Shown: piece by piece, positions 1 through 5,311 of the stretch
Layout of the letters: each line of letters begins with the position of its first letter
Position numbering within the stretch: position 1 is the stretch's first letter
Origin: a bacterium
GTDB taxonomy: Bacteria > Bacteroidota > Bacteroidia > Bacteroidales > Bacteroidaceae
NCBI GenBank assembly: GCA_004562975.1
Contig: SFQP01000033.1
Span: 1 to 11,543, forward strand
Direction: 5' to 3'
DNA: 11,543 nucleotides
Program-made: the position numbers and the translations under genes
The notes under the pieces: model-generated
What the model saw: the letters and a program-made list of their open reading frames with translations, nothing else
Told to the model about the DNA's origin: nothing
Database searches by the model: none

Positions 1-2
1 TT

Positions 3-163
3 GCGAAACTTATCGGTTATTAGGTTAGGGTCGCTTCGCTCTCTGGGTTATGAGGTTATAAAGTTACCCTCGGAGTATCGTCTTTTCTGATATGCAAAAC
101 TTCTAACAGTAACTTTATAACCTCATAACCTTATTCCTCATAACCTTTACACTCGCGAAACTT
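3..163. repeat. Repeat-rich element with nested inverted repeats
   Basis: A perfect 21-bp inverted repeat lies at 46-66 and 110-130, separated by 43 nt. Outside it is a shorter imperfect pair (16-25 against 136-145, 9 of 10 matching, GGTTAT-G/T-AGG type). The arms have a 7-nt rhythm (GGTTATG, AGGTTAT, AAAGTTA), and the 12-mer CCTCATAACCTT is repeated directly at 121-132 and 136-147. The 9-mer GCGAAACTT occurs at 3-11 and 155-163 and brackets the whole structure like a target-site duplication. No transposase is present. It could be a small non-autonomous mobile element, a dispersed intergenic repeat, or a bidirectional terminator of a gene upstream of the window. The repeats are seen directly; the identity is inference. 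Confidence 0.5.
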
Positions 164-549
164 GAAGTTTTTATACAATTTTGCATTTCTTGCTTTCATA
201 CCATCCGCTTCCACTCCGTTCCAACCATCGGGCATTTGTGGCTTACAAGTCCAGGACTCTTTTTTACTACTCGCCGACTTGAACAAAATAGTCCTGGACT
301 TGTTGCAGCCACCCCTGCTTCCTGTTAGGCATGGTTCCCATCCCCTTAAAAAGAATACTGCCAAAGTCAGTCGGATGTTTCGCCCACTGCCGGACAACAT
401 GACACCATATAATATAACAAGGAGTGGGGTGGGGAGGCCAGCACAGGCTAGGAAGGGTAAACCAGCCACAGAAACCGCTTGCAAAAGCACTTGTCGGCAG
501 GCATCTGCACGAATTTTTCAGCTTTTCTTCCAAAAAAAACTGCAAAACA
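164..549. other. Gene-free intergenic stretch
   Basis: No convincing gene was found here on either strand. The open frames crossing it are low in recognisable content, and the longest (162-842, +) runs through two tRNA genes, so it is not credible. The stretch holds the 14-bp dyad at 245-303, G-rich and C-rich patches around 305-345 and 420-440, and an A-rich tract just before the promoter. I recognise no structured RNA family in it. Confidence 0.6.
245..303. repeat. 14-bp perfect inverted repeat
   Basis: Positions 245-258 are the exact reverse complement of 290-303 (core CAAGTCCAGGACT / AGTCCTGGACTTG), with a 31-nt spacer that starts with a T run. It could be a hairpin in RNA, a terminator remnant, or a binding site for a dimeric protein. 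The second arm has no T run after it, so it does not look like a simple + strand terminator. Confidence 0.55.
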
Positions 550-580
550 TTTGGTGCGATAAAAAATATGCCTACCTTTG
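550..580 (+). promoter_or_regulatory. Bacteroidota-type promoter for the tRNA-tuf transcript
   Basis: TTTG at 550-553 and TACCTTTG at 573-580 are 19 nt apart. This matches the known Bacteroidota primary-sigma consensus (-33 TTTG, about 19-21 nt, -7 TAnnTTTG) at every fixed base. Transcription should begin near 585-590, roughly 50 nt before tRNA-Tyr. I saw no equally good match elsewhere between genes, so this promoter may serve the tRNA-Tyr/Gly/Thr-tuf unit and, by readthrough, the genes further on. Confidence 0.8.
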
Positions 581-635
581 CAGCCGTTTCGAGGATACTT
601 CTGCTGAAAACAACGCACAGAGGTTTTTGAAATAT

Positions 636-718
636 GGGCAAATACCAGAGTGGCCAAATGGGGCAGACTGTAAATCTGCTGGCTTACGCCTTCGGTGGTT
701 CGAATCCATCTTTGCCCA
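636..718 (+). tRNA. tRNA-Tyr (anticodon GUA)
   Basis: The cloverleaf folds fully. The acceptor GGGCAAA (636-642) pairs with TTTGCCC (711-717) and the discriminator is A718. The anticodon stem is 663-667/675-679 with anticodon GTA at 670-672, and the T arm is GGTGG-TTCGAAT-CCATC (694-710). The long variable arm is typical of bacterial tRNA-Tyr (class II). The 3' CCA is not encoded (CA follows), so it must be added after transcription. This is the first gene after the promoter at 550-580. Confidence 0.97.
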
Positions 719-738
719 CACTTGCAATAGCAAGCCTT

Positions 739-814
739 GCGGAAGTAGCTCAGTCGATAGAGCACTAGCCTTCCAAGCTGGGGGTCGCGGGTTTGAGCCC
801 CGTCTTCCGCTCCA
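739..814 (+). tRNA. tRNA-Gly (anticodon UCC)
   Basis: The acceptor GCGGAAG (739-745) pairs with CTTCCGC (804-810), and the discriminator T811 is followed by an encoded CCA (812-814). The anticodon stem is 765-769/777-781 with anticodon TCC at 772-774. The T stem GCGGG/CCCGT encloses the loop TTTGAGC (792-798), where the usual third base C (position 56) is T. The D loop reads AGTCGATA, giving G18 A19 instead of G18 G19, so the tertiary pair 19-56 is A-U rather than G-C. The gene lies 20 nt after tRNA-Tyr in the same transcript. Confidence 0.96.
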
Positions 815-821
815 TTTTTTT

Positions 822-893
<72 letters not shown>

Positions 894-948
894 CTTTTGT
901 TCGTATAGTCTATTAACTCTGAATTTAATCAACAAATAAATAACAGCT

Positions 949-2049
949 ATGGCTAAAGAGAAATTTGAACGTACCAAACCGCATGTTAACATCGGTACGA
1001 TCGGTCACGTCGATCATGGTAAAACGACTTTGACTGCTGCTATCTCCTTGACCCTCCACAACAAGGGTTTCGGTAGCGAAGATGTGAAGTCTTTCGATCA
1101 GATTGACAACGCTCCCGAAGAAAAGGAACGTGGTATCACTATCAACACTGCTCACATCGAGTATGAAACTGCAAAGCGTCACTATGCTCACGTAGACTGC
1201 CCGGGTCACGCCGACTACGTTAAGAACATGGTTACTGGTGCTGCTCAGATGGACGGTGCTATCATCGTGGTTGCTGCAACCGACGGTCCGATGCCCCAGA
1301 CTCGTGAACACATCCTTCTCGCCCGTCAGGTGAACGTTCCCCGTCTCGTTGTGTTCTTGAACAAGTGCGACATGGTAGACGACGAGGAAATGCTCGAACT
1401 CGTTGAGATGGAAATGCGGGTTGACTCTGTAATGGAGCTCATGGATGCTGTTGACAACTGGATTCAGGAACCCCAGCGCGACAAGGATAAGCCTTTCTTG
1501 ATGCCTGTTGAAGATGTGTTCTCTATCACTGGCCGTGGTACTGTTGCTACCGGTCGTGTTGAAACCGGTGTTATCAAGGTAGGTGACGAAGTTCAGATTC
1601 TCGGTCTCGGCGAAGACAAGAAGTCTGTTGTTACCGGCGTTGAAATGTTCCGCAAGCTCCTCGATCAGGGTGAAGCAGGTGATAACGTAGGTCTGCTCCT
1701 CCGTGGTATCGACAAGCAGGAAATCAAGCGTGGTATGGTTATCACTCACCCGGGTGTAATCACTCCGCACAAGAAGTTCAAGGCTTCCATCTACGTACTG
1801 AAGAAGGAAGAAGGTGGCCGTCACACTCCGTTCGGCAACAAGTATCGTCCTCAGTTCTATCTCCGTACGATGGACTGCACCGGTGAAATCCACCTCCCCG
1901 AAGGAACCGAAATGGTTATGCCCGGTGACAACGTGGAAATCACTGTAGAACTCATCTACGCTGTAGCCATCAACGTAGGTCTCCGCTTCGCTATCCGCGA
2001 AGGTGGCCGTACGGTAGGTTCCGGTCAGATCACTGAAATCCTTGACTAA
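949..2049 (+). CDS. tuf: Elongation factor Tu with internal deletion in the GTPase domain
   Basis: EF-Tu is the GTPase that carries aminoacyl-tRNA to the ribosomal A site. This product has 366 residues, against about 394-395 for the family. Visible in order are the P loop GHVDHGKT (19-26), switch I RGITIN (61-66), DCPGH (83-87, with catalytic His87) and G4 NKCD (138-141). Domains 2 and 3 then run complete from about DKPF (180) to the C-terminal GQITEILD. After EMEMR (ending at residue 157) the sequence jumps to [14 protein letters not shown]. The expected helix, the TPIIRGSAL segment with the G5 (SAL) guanine-contact loop, and the following helix are absent, about 28-29 residues, with the frame kept. 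Codon 157 at the junction is CGG, the only CGG arginine codon in this gene. The start has no Shine-Dalgarno motif and an A-rich leader, usual for Bacteroidota. Identity is certain; whether the gap is biological is not. Confidence 0.95.
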   Translation: MAKEKFERTKPHVNIGTIGHVDHGKTTLTAAISLTLHNKGFGSEDVKSFDQIDNAPEEKERGITINTAHIEYETAKRHYAHVDCPGHADYVKNMVTGAAQMDGAIIVVAATDGPMPQTREHILLARQVNVPRLVVFLNKCDMVDDEEMLELVEMEMRVDSVMELMDAVDNWIQEPQRDKDKPFLMPVEDVFSITGRGTVATGRVETGVIKVGDEVQILGLGEDKKSVVTGVEMFRKLLDQGEAGDNVGLLLRGIDKQEIKRGMVITHPGVITPHKKFKASIYVLKKEEGGRHTPFGNKYRPQFYLRTMDCTGEIHLPEGTEMVMPGDNVEITVELIYAVAINVGLRFAIREGGRTVGSGQITEILD

Positions 2050-2079
2050 TCCACTGGATTACCTCAGGTGACAAAATGG

Positions 2080-2118
2080 AAAATAGGACCTTGCTCCGAA
2101 CGAGTAAGGCCTATTTTT
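2080..2118 (+). terminator. Intrinsic terminator or attenuator between tuf and tRNA-Trp
   Basis: The outer stem AAAATAGG (2080-2087) pairs with CCTATTTT (2110-2117). After a one-base bulge (A2088), an inner 8-bp stem follows (2089-2096 with 2102-2109, one G-T wobble), closed by the loop CGAAC. The 3' arm ends in a run of five T, and the next base, A2119, is the first base of tRNA-Trp. The hairpin plus T run looks like a factor-independent terminator that would limit readthrough from tuf into tRNA-Trp-secE-nusG. It could also guide processing of the tRNA 5' end. Confidence 0.7.
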
Positions 2119-2191
2119 ACGGGAATAGCTCAGTTGGTAGAGCACTGGTCTCCAAAACCAGGTGTCGGGAGTTCGAGCCTCTCTTCCCGTG
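2119..2191 (+). tRNA. tRNA-Trp (anticodon CCA)
   Basis: The acceptor ACGGGAA (2119-2125) pairs with TTCCCGT (2184-2190), and the discriminator is G2191. The anticodon stem CTGGT/ACCAG (2145-2149/2157-2161) carries anticodon CCA at 2152-2154. The D loop has GG and the T loop is TTCGAGC. The 3' CCA is not encoded. It lies directly after the terminator-like hairpin and 15 nt before secE, the usual bacterial tRNA-Trp/secE/nusG arrangement. Confidence 0.97.
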
Positions 2192-2206
2192 CTAATTTAA
2201 AACAGT

Positions 2207-2401
2207 ATGTTCAAGAAAGTAGTTGCAATTTGCAAAGATTCATACGACGAACTATCGCAAAAGACCACATGGCCTACGAGAAAGGAATTGACTCACAGCG
2301 CGATTGTTGTGTTAACCGCTTCCATAATCATAGCTCTCGTGGTGTTTCTGATGGATACGGTATTTGAGTCGCTCATGCAATTTATCTACCCTCAAATCTG
2401 A
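2207..2401 (+). CDS. secE: Preprotein translocase subunit SecE
   Basis: SecE is the small essential subunit that clamps SecY in the SecYEG channel of the inner membrane, through which secreted and membrane proteins pass. The 64-residue product is the short single-span form usual in Bacteroidota. It has a charged amphipathic N-terminal helix (about 1-19), the conserved TWPTRKEL hinge (21-28), then one hydrophobic membrane segment (about 31-53) and a short tail. The start is 15 nt after tRNA-Trp and the stop is 7 nt before nusG, so the three are probably co-transcribed. A longer overlapping frame beginning at 2068 runs through the tRNA and is not real. Confidence 0.95.
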   Translation: MFKKVVAICKDSYDELSQKTTWPTRKELTHSAIVVLTASIIIALVVFLMDTVFESLMQFIYPQI

Positions 2402-2408
2402 AACAACG

Positions 2409-2951
2409 ATGGCACAGGCAGAAATGGCATGGTACGTTTTGCGTGCTATCAGTGGTAAAGAGGGAAAGGTCAAGGAGTACATCGACGCTGAAATCAAGAA
2501 TGGCCGCCTCGGCGGCCATGTAGCGCAGGTGCTCATTCCAACCGAGAAGGTCAAGCAAATCCGTGGCAACAAGCAGGTTGTCAAAGAAAGGCTTTATCTT
2601 CCCGGCTATGTCCTTGTTGAGGCGAGACTGGTTGGTGAGACCGTTCACGAATTGCGCAACACGCCGAACGTGTTGGGCTTTCTGGGTGGAATGGACAACC
2701 CCACTCCCCTGAGGGAGTCGGAGGTGAACCGTATCCTCGGTAAAGTAGACGAACTGGAGGATGTTCCTCAGGAAATCGAAATACCGTTTGTCGCAGGCGA
2801 AAGTGTAAAGGTCATCGATGGCCCGTTTACCGGCTTCTCAGGCGTTGTCGAGAAAGTCGACGACGAGAAACGGAAAGTGACCGTCACCGTGAAGGTGTTC
2901 GGAAGGAACACGGGTCTTGACCTGGGCTTTATGCAGGTAGAAAAGGAATAA
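2409..2951 (+). CDS. nusG: Transcription termination/antitermination factor NusG
   Basis: NusG binds the clamp of RNA polymerase, suppresses pausing, and links the enzyme to Rho or to ribosomal protein S10. The 180-residue product has the N-terminal NGN domain (AWYVLRAISGKE from about residue 7, with the LYLPGYVLVEA strand-loop near 60) and a C-terminal KOW domain (about 125-180) containing GESVKVIDGPFTGFSGVVE. I chose ATG 2409 because it follows the secE stop by 7 nt and gives the family length. The frame is open from 2364, but that start would overlap secE and add 15 unrelated residues. ATG 2424, just before AWYV, is a less likely alternative. The next gene, rplK, begins 59 nt downstream. 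Confidence 0.95.
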   Translation: MAQAEMAWYVLRAISGKEGKVKEYIDAEIKNGRLGGHVAQVLIPTEKVKQIRGNKQVVKERLYLPGYVLVEARLVGETVHELRNTPNVLGFLGGMDNPTPLRESEVNRILGKVDELEDVPQEIEIPFVAGESVKVIDGPFTGFSGVVEKVDDEKRKVTVTVKVFGRNTGLDLGFMQVEKE

Positions 2952-3010
2952 GGGTATTTTTGTTACGTGCCCAATGTTCCTGTCGTCATCTTTAATTTTT
3001 TTATATAACA

Positions 3011-3448
3011 ATGGCTAAAGAAGTTGCTGGATTAATCAAATTACAGATTAAGGGCGGCGCTGCAAATCCATCTCCTCCTGTTGGTCCTGCTCTTGGTTCC
3101 AAGGGTATCAACATCATGGATTTCTGCAAGCAGTTCAACGCCAGAACTCAGGACAAGGCTGGCAAGGTGTTGCCGGTTGTCATTACTTACTACAATGACA
3201 AGTCTTTCTCTTTCGTAGTAAAGACCCCTCCTGTGGCAATCCAATTACTGGAAGCAGCCAAACAAAAGAAAGGCTCAGCTGCGCCTAACCGCAATAAAGT
3301 CGCCGAGATTACTTGGGACCAGGTGAAGGCTATCGCAGAAGATAAAATGCCCGACTTGAACTGCTTCACAGTGGATAGTGCTATGCGCTTGGTTGCAGGT
3401 ACTGCACGAAGCATGGGTATCACAGTTAAGGGCGATTTCCCTGGATAA
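3011..3448 (+). CDS. rplK: 50S ribosomal protein L11
   Basis: L11 binds 23S rRNA at the GTPase-associated centre and forms the base of the stalk, next to L10. It takes part in factor binding and in the stringent response. The 145-residue product matches family length. The N-terminal domain has the proline-rich [11 protein letters not shown] (about 19-29), the binding region of thiopeptide antibiotics, followed by [13 protein letters not shown]. The C-terminal RNA-binding domain ends with [12 protein letters not shown]. The leader is strongly A/T-rich (2990-3010), with no Shine-Dalgarno motif. It lies 21 nt before rplA, and the L11-L1 pair is a conserved operon that L1 represses translationally in other bacteria. 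I could not identify an L1-binding mimic in the 59-nt leader. Confidence 0.97.
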   Translation: MAKEVAGLIKLQIKGGAANPSPPVGPALGSKGINIMDFCKQFNARTQDKAGKVLPVVITYYNDKSFSFVVKTPPVAIQLLEAAKQKKGSAAPNRNKVAEITWDQVKAIAEDKMPDLNCFTVDSAMRLVAGTARSMGITVKGDFPG

Positions 3449-3469
3449 CTATTAAACTTCAATTGAACA

Positions 3470-4168
3470 ATGAGTAAACTGACAAAAAACCAGAAGTTGG
3501 TGGCCGGTAAGATTGAAGCAGGGAAAGCTTACACACTGAAGGAAGCTGCTGCCTTGGTGAAGGAAATCACTACCACCAAGTTTGACGCTTCTGTGGATAT
3601 TGATGTCCGTCTGGGTGTTGACCCCCGCAAGGCTAACCAAATGGTTCGCGGCGTGGTTTCTCTTCCCAACGGTACGGGTAAGCAGGTACGCGTTCTGTGT
3701 CTCTGTACTCCCGAAGCTGAAGCTGCTGCCAAAGAAGCTGGTGCTGACTATGTAGGTCTTGACGAATATATCGACAAGATTAAGGGTGGCTGGACTGACG
3801 TGGATGTTATCATCACGATGCCTGCCATCATGGGTAAGATTGGTGCCCTGGGTCGTGTGCTCGGTCCCCGCGGATTGATGCCTAACCCCAAGAGCGGTAC
3901 GGTGACCATGGATGTGGCCAAGGCCGTACGCGAGGTAAAGCAGGGTAAGATCGACTTCAAGGTGGACAAGACCGGTATCGTTCACACTTCTATCGGTAAG
4001 GTCTCTTTCACACCCGAACAAATCCTTGGTAACGCCAAAGAGTTTATCGCTACGATCATCAAACTCAAACCTGCTGCCGCCAAGGGTACTTATATCAAGA
4101 GTATTTATCTTTCCTCTACCATGAGTAAGGGTATCAAGGTTGATCCTAAATCCGTAGAAGAAATCTAA
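3470..4168 (+). CDS. rplA: 50S ribosomal protein L1
   Basis: L1 forms the mobile stalk at the ribosomal E site that helps release deacylated tRNA, and in many bacteria it represses translation of its own L11-L1 message. The 232-residue product has the family length. Recognisable segments are [20 protein letters not shown] (about 38-57), [33 protein letters not shown] (about 121-141, the conserved L1 signature) and the C-terminal [19 protein letters not shown]. It starts 21 nt after rplK and stops 11 nt before rplJ, so translational coupling with both is plausible. No anomalies were seen. Confidence 0.97.
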   Translation: MSKLTKNQKLVAGKIEAGKAYTLKEAAALVKEITTTKFDASVDIDVRLGVDPRKANQMVRGVVSLPNGTGKQVRVLCLCTPEAEAAAKEAGADYVGLDEYIDKIKGGWTDVDVIITMPAIMGKIGALGRVLGPRGLMPNPKSGTVTMDVAKAVREVKQGKIDFKVDKTGIVHTSIGKVSFTPEQILGNAKEFIATIIKLKPAAAKGTYIKSIYLSSTMSKGIKVDPKSVEEI

Positions 4169-4179
4169 AGAATTACATC

Positions 4180-4698
4180 ATGAAGAAGGAAGATAAAGCT
4201 ATCATCATTGAACAACTGGGTGAGAAACTCAAGGAGTATGCTCACTTCTATTTGGTGGATGTTACGGGCATGAACGCTCAGGCCACTTCTGACCTGCGCC
4301 GCAAATGCTTCGGTAGCGAAATCAAAATGGTTGTTGTAAAGAATACGTTGCTCCACAAGGCTTTCGAAGCTGCGGAAATCGACTATTCTCCCCTCTACGA
4401 CTCCTTGAAGGGTACAACGGCTGTTTTCTTCAGTCAGGTGGCTAATGCTCCTGCCAAACTCATCAAGGAAGTTGGCAAGGACGGCATCCCCGGCTTGAAG
4501 GCTGCTTATGCTGAAGAGGGCTTCTACGTAGGAGCTGACCAGCTTGACGCTCTCTGCGCTATCAAGAGCAAGAACGAGGTTATTGCCGACGTTGTTGCAC
4601 TCCTCCAATCGCCTATCAAGAATGTTGTTTCAGCTCTCCAGAGCGGAGGTCAGACCATTCACGGCGTACTCAAAACTTTGGGCGAACGTCCCGAGTAA
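4180..4698 (+). CDS. rplJ: 50S ribosomal protein L10
   Basis: L10 anchors the L7/L12 dimers to the ribosome and, with L11, forms the stalk base. The 172-residue product matches the family. It has the N-terminal rRNA-binding domain (MKKEDKAIIIEQLGEKLKE, then the conserved FGSEIKMVVVKNTLL at about 46-60) and a C-terminal amphipathic helix (about 135-172) that carries the L7/L12 dimer sites. Only 11 nt separate it from rplA, so an elaborate L10 autoregulatory leader like that of E. coli would have to overlap the end of rplA. A 61-nt spacer leads to rplL. Confidence 0.97.
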   Translation: MKKEDKAIIIEQLGEKLKEYAHFYLVDVTGMNAQATSDLRRKCFGSEIKMVVVKNTLLHKAFEAAEIDYSPLYDSLKGTTAVFFSQVANAPAKLIKEVGKDGIPGLKAAYAEEGFYVGADQLDALCAIKSKNEVIADVVALLQSPIKNVVSALQSGGQTIHGVLKTLGERPE

Positions 4699-4759
4699 TT
4701 TTCGGAACATTCCGATTACCATTAACTTTTAGAAAACAAAAAACAAATACATTACAACA

Positions 4760-5134
4760 ATGGCAGATATCAAAGCTATCGCTGAAGAATTGGTAAATTT
4801 GACAGTGAAGGAAGTAAATGAGTTGGCAACCATCCTGAAGGATGAATATGGTATTGAACCCGCTGCTGCAGCTGTTGCAGTTGCTGCCGGCCCCGCTGCT
4901 GGTGCACCCGCCGCTGAAGAGAAGACATCTTTCGATGTAGTTCTCAAGAGCGCAGGCTCTGCTAAGCTCCAGGTTGTTAAGGCTGTGAAGGAACACTGCG
5001 GTCTTGGCCTGAAGGAAGCTAAGGAACTCGTTGACGGAGCTCCCAGCAAGGTGAAGGAAGGCGTTGCCAAGGAAGAAGCTGAAGCACTCAAGAAGGCTCT
5101 TGAAGAAGCTGGTGCTGAAGTAGAACTCGCATAA
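4760..5134 (+). CDS. rplL: 50S ribosomal protein L7/L12
   Basis: L7/L12 is the multi-copy acidic stalk protein that recruits EF-Tu, EF-G, IF2 and release factors and stimulates their GTPase activity. The 124-residue product shows the N-terminal dimerisation helices (about 1-32), an alanine-rich flexible hinge (about 35-52, [18 protein letters not shown]) and the globular C-terminal domain (about 56-124) with [12 protein letters not shown] and the conserved [19 protein letters not shown] factor-binding face. An A-rich leader (4730-4759) precedes it without a Shine-Dalgarno motif. A strong terminator-like hairpin begins 21 nt after the stop. Confidence 0.97.
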   Translation: MADIKAIAEELVNLTVKEVNELATILKDEYGIEPAAAAVAVAAGPAAGAPAAEEKTSFDVVLKSAGSAKLQVVKAVKEHCGLGLKEAKELVDGAPSKVKEGVAKEEAEALKKALEEAGAEVELA

Positions 5135-5155
5135 TTTAGCGCATAATATTTCTGT

Positions 5156-5193
5156 GGTTATGGATCCTCTGGTAGAGGGTTCATAACCTTTTT
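5156..5193 (+). terminator. Intrinsic terminator or attenuator between rplL and rpoB
   Basis: Positions 5156-5170 pair with 5174-5188 without interruption, giving a 15-bp stem (two G-T wobbles) closed by a 3-nt loop (GGT) and followed by five T (5189-5193). This is a complete factor-independent terminator signature. Since no good promoter is visible between it and rpoB, it more likely attenuates, letting some polymerases continue into rpoBC. That would parallel the known partial terminator in the E. coli rplL-rpoB spacer. Confidence 0.8.
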
Positions 5194-5248
5194 GTGTCTT
5201 CATGTGTGGTATGCGGCCTTACTACGGCGCAACGCACGATGCCTGCTT

Positions 5249-5268
5249 ACGTGTCGAACCGTACACGT
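5249..5268 (+). repeat. Small hairpin in the rpoB leader
   Basis: ACGTGT (5249-5254) and ACACGT (5263-5268) form a 6-bp stem with an 8-nt loop, about 44 nt before rpoB, in the 118-nt leader after the attenuator. It is short enough to be chance. An mRNA-processing role, as in E. coli, is possible but unsupported. Confidence 0.25.
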
Positions 5269-5311
5269 CCAGTGTCCCCTTTTTCTTTCATCCCCCAATA
5301 TATCTCTTCGA

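Noticed and set aside
896..921. Possible second tuf promoter (TTTG at 896-899, TAACTCTG at 914-921)
   Set aside because: The spacing is only 14 nt against the expected 19-21, and the -7 element has a mismatch.
925..1893. Open frame of 322 codons on the minus strand opposite tuf
   Set aside because: It is an antisense shadow of a strongly conserved gene and has no family resemblance.
2090..2119. Possible promoter inside the tuf-tRNA-Trp hairpin (CTTG and TATTTTTA)
   Set aside because: The -33 element has a mismatch, the spacing is short, and transcription would start inside the tRNA.
2952..3010. Possible promoter or L1-binding leader before rplK
   Set aside because: TTTG (2959-2962) and TAATTTTT (2993-3000) are 30 nt apart, too far for the consensus, and no clear structured mimic of the L1 site on rRNA was found.
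4677..4703. Possible rplL promoter (TTTG at 4677-4680, TAATTTTC at 4696-4703)
   Set aside because: The spacing is 15 nt and the last base of the -7 element is wrong; likely chance in an A/T-rich spacer.
5192..5311. N-terminal extension of rpoB by 40 residues
   Set aside because: The extension does not resemble RpoB and starts in the T run of the terminator; ATG 5312 gives the standard N-terminus.
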